Program-made: the position numbers and the translations under genes
Assembly (NCBI GenBank): GCA_029778535.1
Contig: JAKOQB010000187.1
Location: 62,001 to 126,000 of the forward strand
DNA: 64,000 nucleotides
DNA from: Pseudomonadota bacterium
Lineage (GTDB): Bacteria; Pseudomonadota; Gammaproteobacteria; Burkholderiales; Burkholderiaceae_F
Reading direction: 5' to 3'
In this document: piece after piece, positions 34,917 to 44,234 of the stretch
Numbering within the stretch: position 1 is the stretch's first letter
Layout of the letters: the number at the start of each line of letters is the position of its first letter
Notes under the pieces: model-generated
What the model was told of the DNA's origin: nothing
The model's input: the letters and a program-made list of their open reading frames with translations, nothing else
Databases searched by the model: none

Positions 34917-37900
34917 TCATTCCGCCGCGCTCGGCTCGACTTCGCCGGCCGCCCTGCGCCGCTTCGCCAGCCGGTCGAACGCCAGATAGATCACCGGCGT
35001 GGTGAACAGCGTCAGCACCTGGCTCACCAGCAGTCCGCCGACCATCGTGAGTCCCAGCGGATGCCGCAGTTCGGAGCCGACACCGGTGCCGAGCATCAGG
35101 GGCAGCGCCCCGAACAGCGCCGCGAACGTCGTCATCAGGATCGGCCGCAGCCGCAGCAGGCAGGCCTGGTGGATCGCCTCGCGCGGCGGCTTGCCTTCGT
35201 TGCGCTCGGCGTCGAGCGCGAAGTCGACCATCATGATCGCGTTCTTCTTCACGATGCCGATCAGCAGCACGATGCCGATCACCGCGATCACCGACAGGTC
35301 GTTGCCGGTCGCGAGCAGCGCGAGCAGCGCGCCGATGCCCGCCGACGGCAGCGTCGACAGGATCGTGACCGGGTGAACGAAGCTCTCGTACAGAACGCCG
35401 AGCACGATGTACATCGTGACGATCGCGGCCAGCAGCAGCCATACCTCGTTGGTCAGGCCCGCGCGGAACGCGAGTGCGGCGCCCTCGAACTGCGTCTGCA
35501 CGCTCGCCGGCAGCCCGATGTCGCGCTCGGCCGCCTCGATCGCGTCGACCGCAGCGCCGAGCGACGCGCCCGGCGCGAGGTTGAACGACACGGTCGTGGC
35601 CGGAAACTGCCCGAGATGGTTGATCGCGAGCACGCTCGGCCGCTGCTCGACGCGCGCGATCGACGACAGAGGCACCTGGCCGCCGCCCTGCGCCGTGACG
35701 AAGATGTTGTCGAGCGCCGCCAGCCCCTGCCGGAAGCGCGGCTGCGCCTCGAGCACGACGCGGTACTGGTTCGACTGCGTGAAGATGGTCGAGATCAGCC
35801 GCTGGCCGAACGCGTTGTAGAGCGCGTTGTCGATCGCCGCGGTCGTCACGCCAAGGCGGCCGGCGCTGTCGCGGTCGATCGCGATGTACGCCTGCAGGCC
35901 CTGGTCCTGCAGGTCGCTGGCGACATCCGCGAGCGCCGGCTCGCGCTGCAACCGCTCGACCAGCCGGGGGACCCAGTCGGCGAGTTCCGCGAGGTTGGGC
36001 GAGGACAGGGAGAACTGGTATTGCGTGCGCGCGACGCGATCCTCGATCGTCAGGTCCTGCACCGGCTGCAGGTACAACGACATGTCGGGCATGGCGGCGG
36101 CGTCCTGCTTCAACCGCGCCAGCACGGCGGGCAGCGGGTCGCGCTCGCCGCGCGGCTTCAGATTGATCAGCATGCGACCGCTGTTCAGCGTGGTGTTGAT
36201 GCCGTCCACGCCGATAAACGACGAGACGCTCGCCACCGCGGGATCGGCGTCGATCGCCTGCGCGAGCCGCTGCTGTTGCCGGCGCATGGCCTCGAACGAG
36301 ATCGACTGCGGCGCCTCGGTGATGCCCTGGATCGCCCCGGTGTCCTGCTGCGGAAAGAAGCCCTTCGGCACGACGACGTACAGCGCGACGGTCAGCACCA
36401 GCGTGCCGATCGCGACCCACAGCGTGGGGCGCTGGCGGTCGAGCACCCAGCCGAGCGCGCGGTCGTACGCGGCGACGACCGCCTGCCAGGCGCGCTCGCC
36501 GGCGGCGAAGATGCGGCTCTGCCGTTCGACCGGCGTGTGGCGCAGCAGCTTCGCGCACAGCATCGGCGTGAAGGTCAGCGACACCGCGGCCGAGATCAGG
36601 ATCGCCACCGCGAGCGTGATCGCGAACTCGCGGAACAGTCGTCCGACCACGTCGCCCATGAACAGCAGCGGGATCAGTACCGCGACCAGCGACACCGTCA
36701 GCGAGATGATCGTGAAGCCGATCTGCCCCGCACCCTTCAGCGCCGCCGCCAGCGGCTTCTCGCCCTGCTCGATGTAGCGCGAAATATTCTCGATCATGAC
36801 AATGGCGTCGTCGACGACGAAGCCGGTGGCGATCGTCAGCGCCATCAGCGACAGGTTGTTGATCGAGAACCCGGCGAGATACATCACGCCGAAGGTGCCG
36901 ACCAGCGACAGCGGCACCGCGAGACTCGGGATGATCGTCGCCGGCACGCTGCGCAGGAACAGGAAGATCGCCAGCACCACCAGTGCGACCGCGAACAGCA
37001 GCTCGAGCTGCACGTCTTCGACCGACGCGCGGATCGTCACCGTGCGGTCGGTCAGCGGCCTGATGTCGATCGACTGCGGCAGCCCCTGCGACCACTGCGG
37101 CAGCAGCGCCTTGATGCGGTCGGCCGTCTCGATCACGTTCGCGCCCGGCTGGCGCTGGATGTTCACCACGATGCCCGGCTCGGCATTGACCCACGCCGCG
37201 AGCCGCACGTTCTCCGCGGCGTTGACGACGTCGGCCACGTCGCGCACGCGGATCGGTGCGCCGTTCTTCCACGCGATCACGAGGTTGCGATAGTCGTCGG
37301 CGGACTTCAGCTGGTCGTTGGCGTCGATGGTCGAGGCGCGCGTCGGCCCGTCGAAGCTGCCCTTGGCCAGATTGACGTTGCCGGCCGCGATTGCCGTGCG
37401 CACGTCGTCGAGCGACAGCCCGAGCGAGGCGAGCGCGCGTGGATTGACCTGCACGCGCACGGCGGGCTTCTCGCCGCCGCTCACGGTGACGAGGCCGACG
37501 CCGGGCACTTGCGACAGCTTCTGCGCCAGGCGCGTGTCCGCGAGATCCTGCACGCGCGTGAGCGGCAAGGTCCTCGACGTGATGCCGAGCGTGAGAATCG
37601 GCGCGTCGGCCGGGTTGACCTTGTTGTAGACGGGCGGCTGCGGCAGGTCGGTCGGCAGGAACGTGCCGGCGGCGTTGATCGCGGCCTGCACTTCCTGTTC
37701 GGCGACGTCGAGCGCGAGCGACAGGTCGAAGCGCAGCGTGATCACCGACGCGCCGGCCGAGCTGGTCGACCACATCTGGCTCAAGCCCGGCATCTGGCCG
37801 AACTGGCGCTCCAGCGGCGCGGTGATCGACGAGGTGACGACCTCCGGACTCGCGCCGGGATACAGCGTCGTGACCTGGATCGTCGGATAGTCGACCTGCG

Positions 37901-38012
37901 GCAGCGCCGACTGCGGCAGAAAGCGATACGCGACCAGACCCGCGACGAGGAGCGCGATCATCAGCAGCGTCGTCGCCACCGGACGAAGGATGAACTGCCG
38001 CGACGGGTTCAT
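34917..38012 (-). CDS. mdtB: RND efflux permease, MdtB-like
   Basis: 1031 residues. Opening [60 protein letters not shown] and C-terminal [20 protein letters not shown] are diagnostic for the MdtB/MdtC group. The proton-relay Asp and Lys region in TM4 ([20 protein letters not shown]) is intact. It starts 3 bp after the adaptor stop, so it is co-transcribed with it, and it should form a B2C heterotrimer with the permease at 30990. Confidence 0.9.
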   Translation of the reverse strand: MNPSRQFILRPVATTLLMIALLVAGLVAYRFLPQSALPQVDYPTIQVTTLYPGASPEVVTSSITAPLERQFGQMPGLSQMWSTSSAGASVITLRFDLSLALDVAEQEVQAAINAAGTFLPTDLPQPPVYNKVNPADAPILTLGITSRTLPLTRVQDLADTRLAQKLSQVPGVGLVTVSGGEKPAVRVQVNPRALASLGLSLDDVRTAIAAGNVNLAKGSFDGPTRASTIDANDQLKSADDYRNLVIAWKNGAPIRVRDVADVVNAAENVRLAAWVNAEPGIVVNIQRQPGANVIETADRIKALLPQWSQGLPQSIDIRPLTDRTVTIRASVEDVQLELLFAVALVVLAIFLFLRSVPATIIPSLAVPLSLVGTFGVMYLAGFSINNLSLMALTIATGFVVDDAIVMIENISRYIEQGEKPLAAALKGAGQIGFTIISLTVSLVAVLIPLLFMGDVVGRLFREFAITLAVAILISAAVSLTFTPMLCAKLLRHTPVERQSRIFAAGERAWQAVVAAYDRALGWVLDRQRPTLWVAIGTLVLTVALYVVVPKGFFPQQDTGAIQGITEAPQSISFEAMRRQQQRLAQAIDADPAVASVSSFIGVDGINTTLNSGRMLINLKPRGERDPLPAVLARLKQDAAAMPDMSLYLQPVQDLTIEDRVARTQYQFSLSSPNLAELADWVPRLVERLQREPALADVASDLQDQGLQAYIAIDRDSAGRLGVTTAAIDNALYNAFGQRLISTIFTQSNQYRVVLEAQPRFRQGLAALDNIFVTAQGGGQVPLSSIARVEQRPSVLAINHLGQFPATTVSFNLAPGASLGAAVDAIEAAERDIGLPASVQTQFEGAALAFRAGLTNEVWLLLAAIVTMYIVLGVLYESFVHPVTILSTLPSAGIGALLALLATGNDLSVIAVIGIVLLIGIVKKNAIMMVDFALDAERNEGKPPREAIHQACLLRLRPILMTTFAALFGALPLMLGTGVGSELRHPLGLTMVGGLLVSQVLTLFTTPVIYLAFDRLAKRRRAAGEVEPSAAE

Positions 38013-38015
38013 CGC

Positions 38016-39308
38016 CTACTGCTCGGGCGCTTCGCGCCGTGTGCCTGCGCCCTTGCCTTCGCGCGGAGCGGCCGTTGCTGGCGGCGTCGCGTTGGGCTCG
38101 ATCACGTCGACGCGTGCGCCTTGGCGCAGCTTGTCGGCGCCGTCGGTCACGACCCGCTCACCGGCCGCAAGCCCGGCGGTGATCGCGGTCGTCTCGCCGT
38201 CGCTCGCGCCGAGCGTGACCCTGCGCACGGTGACGGTCGAATCCGCGCCGACCACGTACACATACGTGCCCGGCGCGCCGCGCTGGATCGCGCTGGTCGG
38301 CACGACGATCGCACCCTTCAACGTGTCGAGCAGCAGCCGCACGTTGACGAACTGGTTCGGGAAAAGCGCGCCGTCCTTGTTGTCGAACTCGGCCTTCATC
38401 TTCACCGTGCCGGTGGCCGGGTCGATCAGGTTGTCGACCGTCATCAGCTTGCCGGTGGCCAGATGCGTGGTGCCGCCGGCGGCGTAGGCATCGACCGGCA
38501 GCGTGGCGCCGGAGCGCAGCCGGGCGAGGACCGCCGGCAGGTTCTCCTGCGGCAGCGAGAAGACCACGTCGATCGGCTCGACCTGCGTGACGACGACAAT
38601 GCCGTTGGTGTCGCTCGCGTGGATCAGGTTGCCGCGATCGACCTGCCGCAGTCCGGTGCGACCGGACACCGGCGCGGTGATGCGCGTGTACGAGAGCTGC
38701 AGCCGTGCATTGTCGGCGGCGGCCTGGTCGACCGCGACCGTCGCCTCGAGCTGGCGCACCAGTGCATCCTGCTGGTCGACCTGCTGGCGCGCGATCGAAT
38801 CCGTGGCGAGCAGCCCGCGATAGCGCGCCAGATCGACTTTCGCACTGTCGAGTTGCGCGCGATCGCGTGACTGCTGTGCTTCGGCCTGCTCGAGCGCGAC
38901 CTGAAACGGCTTGGGGTCGATCTGCGCCAGCAGTTGTCCGGCCTTGACCGGATCGCCTTCCTTGAAATAGACGCGCAACAACTGGCCGTCGACGCGGCTG
39001 CGCACGGTGACCGTGTTGCGCGCGGTGACGGTGCCCAGCGCCGTCAGGCGCACCGGAAGATCGGCGCTGCGAGCGGCCACCGCGCTGACCGGCATCGGCC
39101 GCGTCGCGTCGAACCGGCCGCCGCGGCCGGCCGCGTGTTCGCCCGGCGGCGTCGCGACCGGCGCCGGGCGCAGCGCGTACCAGCCGGCGATCGCGGCGAT
39201 GATCGCCGCGACGACTGCGATCGCCGCGATCCGGCGCCGCCGCGAGCGTGCCGCCGCCGCCGCATCGCCGGCAAAGGGCGTGGTCCTGCTGGGAGCGTCG
39301 TCTCTCAT
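38016..39308 (-). CDS. mdtA: RND periplasmic adaptor (MdtA-like membrane fusion protein)
   Basis: 430 residues. One N-terminal membrane helix (IAAIAVVAAIIAAIAGWYAL), a biotinyl-lipoyl half-motif (RVDGQLLRVYFKEGDPVKAG), helical hairpin (SRDRAQLDSAKVDLARYRGL), the second lipoyl half (YTRITAPVSGRTGLRQVDRG) and beta-barrel (LFPNQFVNVRLLLDT). This matches MdtA. First gene of the pump operon; no regulator or two-component system adjoins it. ATG 39308 is the first well-supported start. Confidence 0.92.
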   Translation of the reverse strand: MRDDAPSRTTPFAGDAAAAARSRRRRIAAIAVVAAIIAAIAGWYALRPAPVATPPGEHAAGRGGRFDATRPMPVSAVAARSADLPVRLTALGTVTARNTVTVRSRVDGQLLRVYFKEGDPVKAGQLLAQIDPKPFQVALEQAEAQQSRDRAQLDSAKVDLARYRGLLATDSIARQQVDQQDALVRQLEATVAVDQAAADNARLQLSYTRITAPVSGRTGLRQVDRGNLIHASDTNGIVVVTQVEPIDVVFSLPQENLPAVLARLRSGATLPVDAYAAGGTTHLATGKLMTVDNLIDPATGTVKMKAEFDNKDGALFPNQFVNVRLLLDTLKGAIVVPTSAIQRGAPGTYVYVVGADSTVTVRRVTLGASDGETTAITAGLAAGERVVTDGADKLRQGARVDVIEPNATPPATAAPREGKGAGTRREAPEQ

Positions 39309-39694
39309 CGCGGGCGTCAGGCGTGGAGGTGCGGCACGGCTCGAAGCACGGTTGTGCCGCGACGCACGGGGCCGCGCGCATGGCGCGCAACTGACCACGA
39401 GACGCTGCGACGATACGCGGCCCGCGTTAACGCTGCGTCGCGGATACTTTGCGAAACGTTTCCAGCGCCCGGGTGCGCTACTGCGCCGGGCCACGCGGCA
39501 TCGGTCTGGGTCCTCGTCGCGAACTGCGTACCATGGCGTTCTCCTTGCGTTGAATGGCCCGTTCGGCGGGGCGGTCGCCGGCGGTCATCGATCACGGCGC
39601 GCCGACCATACTGCGGTGGTCGCGGTGTACCCATCACTCAATCGCGCCGGACGCACTGTCACGATCGCGCGGAAAGTCGCCGGTGGGCAATGCG
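39309..39694. other. 386-bp spacer with a relic leader
   Basis: The spacer upstream of mdtA contains no intact gene. Its right half (39531-39655) is a diverged copy of the upstream region of the serine hydrolase gene at 40523-41692, including that gene's ribosome site and ATG. After the copied ATG (minus strand, 39534) the frame stops after 18 codons. Confidence 0.6.
39531..39655 (-). repeat. Diverged duplicate of the serine hydrolase 5' leader
   Basis: 39531-39553 is identical over 23 bases to 41689-41711 (including CAAGGAGAACGCCATGG on the minus strand). Similarity continues, with gaps, to about 39655/41827, for example CGATCACGG, CTACTGCGGT-like and CCATCAC blocks. The coding region downstream of the ATG is not conserved, so this is a promoter/leader copy whose gene is lost. 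Confidence 0.6.
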
Positions 39695-40453
39695 TCAGGC
39701 ACGCATCTTCGCGACCGCCTGCTGCGCGCCGGCGGCCATCAGTCGCGCATCGGAGCCGATGGTTACGAAGCGGAACCCCTTGGCGCTGCGCGCGCGCGCT
39801 GCGTCGGTACCCATGTTGTGGATTCCGGCCACGACGCCGTGCGCCTGCGCGCGCGCGAGGATGTGGTCGATCGCCTGCGCGACCGCGGGCGCGGGGTTGT
39901 CCATGTCGGGCTGGCAGCCGAGCGACAACGACAGGTCCGACGGCCCGATATAGATCGCGTCGAGTCCTTCGACCGACAGGATCGCGTCGAGGTGGTCGAG
40001 CGCCTGCCGCGTCTCGATCATCGCGAAGCGGACGATGGTCGCGTCAGCATGCTGCGGGTAATCGGCGCCGCCGTACAAGAGACCGCGCACCGGGCCGAAG
40101 CTTCTCGTGCCGCGCGGCGCGTAATTGGTGTATGCGACGAGTTTCGCGGCATCGTCGCGCGTGTTCACCATCGGGCAGATCACGCCGTAGGCGCCGGCGT
40201 CGAGCGTCTTCATGAGGATGCCTGGCTCGAGCCACGGAACGCGCACGAGCGGCACCACCGGCGTGGTCGAGATCGCCTGCAGCATCGGCACCATCGCCTG
40301 GTAGTCGACCACGCCGTGCTGCAGGTCGATCGTCAGCGAGTCCCAGCCGGCGTGCGCCATCGTCTCGGCGCAGAACGAATCGGGGATCGAGAGCCAGCCG
40401 TTGACGGCCGGTTTGCCGTCGCGCCACAGCGCGCGCAGTCGGTTTTCTCTCAC
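39695..40453 (-). CDS. HpcH/HpaI aldolase family protein
   Basis: 252 residues, TIM barrel. AGWDSLTIDLQHGVVDYQAM, VRVPWLEPGILMKTLDAGAY, GVICPMVNTRDDA and the metal-binding MIETRQALDHLDAILSVEGL are the class II pyruvate-aldolase signatures; IGPSDLSLSLG follows. Members cleave 4-hydroxy-2-oxo acids such as 2-keto-3-deoxyglucarate. I start at GTG 40453, which has a GGGGAG site eight bases upstream; the longer frame would add 18 untypical residues. Adjacent and co-directional with the serine hydrolase gene. Confidence 0.85.
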   Translation of the reverse strand: MRENRLRALWRDGKPAVNGWLSIPDSFCAETMAHAGWDSLTIDLQHGVVDYQAMVPMLQAISTTPVVPLVRVPWLEPGILMKTLDAGAYGVICPMVNTRDDAAKLVAYTNYAPRGTRSFGPVRGLLYGGADYPQHADATIVRFAMIETRQALDHLDAILSVEGLDAIYIGPSDLSLSLGCQPDMDNPAPAVAQAIDHILARAQAHGVVAGIHNMGTDAARARSAKGFRFVTIGSDARLMAAGAQQAVAKMRA

Positions 40454-40522
40454 GGTGATCGCTCCCCCGTCGGCGCCGTCGAAAGTGCGCAGGCTACCGC
40501 CGCGCACGCGGTGCCGCGGCGT

Positions 40523-41692
40523 TCAGCCGATCGATTGGTACACCGCCTTCTGAAATTCCAGAAAGAGCGGGACGGATTTCACGTCGGCGAACGGCAGCAC
40601 CTGCGTCAGGTAGACGCCGCCGATGCCATGCGCCGGATCGATCCAGAAATACGAGTTGGCCAGTCCTGCCCACATCAGGCTGCCCGCGGACATGCCGGTC
40701 GGCGCGCGCTCGGCGTTGATTTGGAATCCGAACGTGTAGTGCTTCTCCAGCCCCGGGAAGAACTCCGCGTCGTTGGACAGCTGCGGGATCGCGGTCTTCA
40801 GCGGCGTCACGCGAATCGGGCCGATCTGGTTGCGGCACATCATGTCCACGGTCTCCGCCTTCAGCACCTGGTGGCCGTCGGCGCGCCCGCGATTCAGGAT
40901 CATGCGCACGAACTTCAGGTAATCGCCGGCCGTTCCGTACAGGCCGCCGCCGCCCATCTCGAATTCGGGTTCCTGCGGGACCTCCACGTCGGTCGCGGCG
41001 AGCTTGCCGTCGTCGCCACGCTGGTGGATCTTCGCCAGCCGATCGCGCATAGATGCCGTGATCCTGAAAGCGGTGTCGTTCATGCCGAGCGGTGCGAACA
41101 CCTCGCCCTTCAGGTACGTGCCGAGCTTCTTGCCGCTCGCCGCTTCCACCGCCTTGCCGGTCCAGTCGAGGTTGATGCCGTAGTTCCAGCGCTCGCCGGG
41201 CTCGAACAGCAACGGCGTGCGCAGCGCGGCGTTCCGGCAGGTGATGATTTCCGGTATTCCCCTTGCCTTCTGGTACTTCTGGATCGCGTCGCTCCAGAAT
41301 TCGTAACCGAATCCGGCGGTGTGGGTCAGCAGATGCTGCAACGTGACTGGCCGCTGCGGCGCGTGCGTGCGCGGCGCGCCCGACGCGTCGAACCCTTCGA
41401 GCACCGGAATGCTGCCGATCTCCGGCACCCAGCGGCTGACCGGACTTTGCAGGTCGAGCTGGCCGCGCTCGACCAGTTGCAGCGCCGCGGTGGTCGTCAA
41501 TGCCTTGCTCATCGAGGCGATCCAGACGACGGTATCGAGCGTCATCGGCGCGCTCTTTCCGAGCACACGCTGCCCGAATGCGCCCTCGTAGATCGTCGCA
41601 TCGCGGCCGGTCGCCATTGCGACCACTCCTGGAACGTCGCCGGCTTCGGTCGCCCGGCGCAACAGCGCATCCGCGCTCTGCCTCAATGCCAT
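40523..41692 (-). CDS. Serine hydrolase (class C beta-lactamase/EstB-like)
   Basis: 389 residues. Active-site SMSK (Ser60, Lys63) in VVWIASMSKALTTTAALQLV, the second motif around RWNYGINLDW, LLTHTAGFGYEF, and C-terminal FGFQINAERAPTGMSAGS. No signal peptide is visible, so it is likely a cytoplasmic esterase or transferase rather than a true beta-lactamase. An AAGGAG site precedes ATG 41692. Its leader has a diverged copy at 39531-39655. Confidence 0.88.
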   Translation of the reverse strand: MALRQSADALLRRATEAGDVPGVVAMATGRDATIYEGAFGQRVLGKSAPMTLDTVVWIASMSKALTTTAALQLVERGQLDLQSPVSRWVPEIGSIPVLEGFDASGAPRTHAPQRPVTLQHLLTHTAGFGYEFWSDAIQKYQKARGIPEIITCRNAALRTPLLFEPGERWNYGINLDWTGKAVEAASGKKLGTYLKGEVFAPLGMNDTAFRITASMRDRLAKIHQRGDDGKLAATDVEVPQEPEFEMGGGGLYGTAGDYLKFVRMILNRGRADGHQVLKAETVDMMCRNQIGPIRVTPLKTAIPQLSNDAEFFPGLEKHYTFGFQINAERAPTGMSAGSLMWAGLANSYFWIDPAHGIGGVYLTQVLPFADVKSVPLFLEFQKAVYQSIG

Positions 41693-41827
41693 GGCGTTCT
41701 CCTTGCGTTGAGTTTCGCGCTCGACGGCGCCGCCGCTTTCCTGCGCGGACGCGGGCGTCGCCGATCACGGTCCGGCCAATCTACTGCGGTCGCGTGGATG
41801 CGTCCATCACAACATCGCGTCCGACGC
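41689..41827 (-). promoter_or_regulatory. Leader of the serine hydrolase gene (duplicated at 39531-39655)
   Basis: Holds the ribosome site and presumably the promoter of the hydrolase. The conserved blocks shared with the other copy extend ~135 bp upstream of the ATG. The remaining spacer up to 42027 shows no gene. Confidence 0.45.
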
Positions 41828-42027
41828 ATCGACGTCTTGGCGGCGCTTCGTCGCAGGGCGGGCGAATCGAGCGCGCTTCAGGCGATCGCATCCCGCCACG
41901 CCAGCATCGAAACCGAGCCGGCGCCAGCATCGCGTGTGCAACTCCCCAGCAAAGGTCATGGCAAAGGCCGACGCGCAGCGGGACCGAGGCGTATCGTCAT
42001 CCCACGGCCAACAAATGCCGTGCAGTC

Positions 42028-42924
42028 ATGGACCGCCGCCGCTTCGTCCGCGCGCTCGCCGCGACCGCTGTCTTGCCTTCGCGTGCAAAGGCGCAATCCG
42101 CGCCGCTGACGCGCGCGATTCCGAAGTCGGGCGAGCGCATCCCGGCGATCGGCATGGGCACGTGGCTCACGTTCGACGTCGGCGACAACGCGGCCGAGCG
42201 CGCGCTGCGCCGCGACGTGCTGCAGCGGTTCTTCGCGGCCGGCGGCGGCGTGATCGATTCGTCGCCGATGTACGGCCGCGCCGAGCGCCTGCTCGGCGAT
42301 CTGCTGCCGCAGGTCGAGCACGCCGGAAAGCTGTTCGCCGCGACCAAGGTGTGGACCGCGTTCGAGCGCGTCGGCCCGACGCAGATGGCCGAATCGCTGC
42401 GGCTGTGGAAGCTCGCGCGCTTCGACCTGATGCAGATCCACAACCTGCTCGCCTGGCGCGGCCACGTGAAGGCGGTGCGCGCCGGCAAGGACGAAGGGCG
42501 CTGGCGCTACATCGGCGTGACGACGTCGCACGGAGCCAGGCACGACGAGATGGCGGTCGCGCTGAAGTCCGAGCCGTGGGACTTCATGCAGATCACGTAC
42601 AACTTCGCCGACACGTCGGCCGAGCCGCTGATGAACTTCGCCGCCGAGCGCGGCATCGGGGTGATCATCAACCGGCCGTTCGACGGCGGGCGGCTGTTCA
42701 ACCGGGTCGGCGCGCGGAAACTTCCGCCGTGGGCGGCGGAGATCGGCTGCGAAAACTGGGCGCAGTTCTTCCTCAAGTGGATCGTGTCGCACCCCGCCGT
42801 CACCTGCGCGATCCCGGCGACGACGAATCCGGCGCACATGGAAGAGAACATGGGCGCGCGGCTGGCGCCGCTGCCCGACCACGCGATGCGGCGGCGGATG
42901 CAGGCTGCAATCAGCTCAAGCTGA
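42028..42924 (+). CDS. Tat-exported aldo/keto reductase
   Basis: 298 residues. Twin-arginine signal MDRRRFVRALAATAVLPSRA, then an AKR barrel: GMGTWLTFDV, the Asp/Tyr of VIDSSPMYGRAERLLG, the Lys of FAATKVW, and catalytic His in LMQIHNLLAW; GVIINRPFDGGRLF and CAIPATTNPAHMEEN follow. The full catalytic tetrad is present. Export of an NADP-dependent enzyme fold is odd, and such Tat-AKRs are a recognised but poorly understood group. The start lacks a strong ribosome site. Confidence 0.85.
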   Translation: MDRRRFVRALAATAVLPSRAKAQSAPLTRAIPKSGERIPAIGMGTWLTFDVGDNAAERALRRDVLQRFFAAGGGVIDSSPMYGRAERLLGDLLPQVEHAGKLFAATKVWTAFERVGPTQMAESLRLWKLARFDLMQIHNLLAWRGHVKAVRAGKDEGRWRYIGVTTSHGARHDEMAVALKSEPWDFMQITYNFADTSAEPLMNFAAERGIGVIINRPFDGGRLFNRVGARKLPPWAAEIGCENWAQFFLKWIVSHPAVTCAIPATTNPAHMEENMGARLAPLPDHAMRRRMQAAISSS

Positions 42925-42948
42925 CGTCGTCGCCCGGGCGCCGTGCCA

Positions 42949-43860
42949 TCACGCCGCCTTCTTCGCCGCGATCGCATTGCCCGCGCGCGCGAACGCCTTG
43001 CGGTTCAGGATGCCGCTGATCCACTGGCCGGTCGCGACCACCTGATCGAGATCGATGCCGGTCTCGATGCCCAGGCCGCGCAGCAGGTACAGCACGTCCT
43101 CGGTGGCGACATTGCCGGTCGCGCCCTTCGCGTACGGGCAGCCGCCCAGCCCAGCCACGCTGGTGTCGAACCTGCTGACGCCCAGCTCCAGGCACGCGTA
43201 GACGTTGCCGACCGCCTGGCCGTAGGTGTCGTGGAAGTGCCCCGACACGTCGGCTAGGTCGAAGTGCTTGAGCGCCGCTTCCATCGCCGCCTGCGTGGCG
43301 CGCGGTGTTCCCACGCCGATCGTGTCCGCCACGCCGATGTGCTGCACGCCGATGTCCTTCATCAGTTTCGCGACGTACGCGACCGCTTCGGGCTTCACCT
43401 CGCCCTGGTACGGGCAGCCAAGCGCGCACGAGATCGCGCCGCGGATGCGGATGCCGTGCGCGCGCGCGGCCTCGCACACCGGCGCGAAGCGCTCGATCGA
43501 CTCCGCGATCGAGCAGTTGATGTTCTTCTGCGAGAACGCCTCGCTGGCGGCGCCGAACACGACGATCTCGTCGGCCCTGGCGGCGAGTGCGCCCTCGAAT
43601 CCCTTCATATTCGGCGTCAGCACCGAGTAAACGACACCCGGCTTGCGCCTGATCTGCGCCATCACCTCGGCCGCGTCGGCCATCTGCGGCACCCACTTCG
43701 GCGACACGAACGAAGTGACCTCGATGTTCGTGAATCCCGCCGCGGTCAGCCGGTCGACCAGCTCGACCTTCACGCCGGCCGGAATCGTCTGCTTCTCGTT
43801 CTGCAGCCCGTCGCGCGGGCCGACCTCCACGATGGAAACCTTGCTGGGCAGCGACGGCAT
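42949..43860 (-). CDS. mvaB: Hydroxymethylglutaryl-CoA lyase
   Basis: 303 residues. VSIVEVGPRDGLQNEKQTIP at the start, metal site GHFHDTYGQAVGNVYACLEL, and the active-site cysteine signature SVAGLGGCPYAKGATGNVAT near the C-terminus are diagnostic. It cleaves (S)-3-hydroxy-3-methylglutaryl-CoA to acetyl-CoA and acetoacetate, the last step of leucine breakdown. The other liu-type genes lie at 48-58 kb on the same strand. Confidence 0.95.
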   Translation of the reverse strand: MPSLPSKVSIVEVGPRDGLQNEKQTIPAGVKVELVDRLTAAGFTNIEVTSFVSPKWVPQMADAAEVMAQIRRKPGVVYSVLTPNMKGFEGALAARADEIVVFGAASEAFSQKNINCSIAESIERFAPVCEAARAHGIRIRGAISCALGCPYQGEVKPEAVAYVAKLMKDIGVQHIGVADTIGVGTPRATQAAMEAALKHFDLADVSGHFHDTYGQAVGNVYACLELGVSRFDTSVAGLGGCPYAKGATGNVATEDVLYLLRGLGIETGIDLDQVVATGQWISGILNRKAFARAGNAIAAKKAA

Positions 43861-44234
43861 CTGGATTCTCCCGGGCGAACGTTTGATGTTACTGCGGGCG
43901 CTGCGGCGCGAGGGGGTCCTTGCGCGGGCAATGGGCGCGCGGCCGTGCGAAAGGAAGCGTCATCGCGCTCGCGCTCGATGCTCGCGCAAGTACGTACGTG
44001 ATCCTCGCTGCGCATCGCATTGTTTCGCCTCGACGATTTGGGCTCGAAACGGAAGCCCTTCTCGTGCTCGCGCGCGAAGTTGTTACCGGATGTGAATGCG
44101 CGGGCATTTTCTCCGAACGGCGTAACGAGTTCGGGTGAGCACCCGTCTTGTGATCCGGGTTCCCGCATCCGAGACTCCGCCGCAACTCGCGGCGTGAAGG
44201 TTCGCGCTCGGAGTTGCATTCAAAGGGAGAAGAT
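43861..44234. other. 374-bp divergent spacer
   Basis: Lies between the HMG-CoA lyase gene and the DUF5666 lipoprotein gene. It is moderately A+T richer than its surroundings around 43990-44120 and presumably holds both promoters. I see no intact gene, repeat or clear operator. The only firm element is the AAAGGGAG ribosome site before 44235. Confidence 0.5.

Noticed and set aside
33399..38870. Open plus-strand frame of 1823 codons opposite the RND pump genes
   Set aside because: Composition is the Arg/His/Asp/Gln-rich shadow of G+C-rich genes; both RND permeases and the adaptor on the minus strand have full family signatures.
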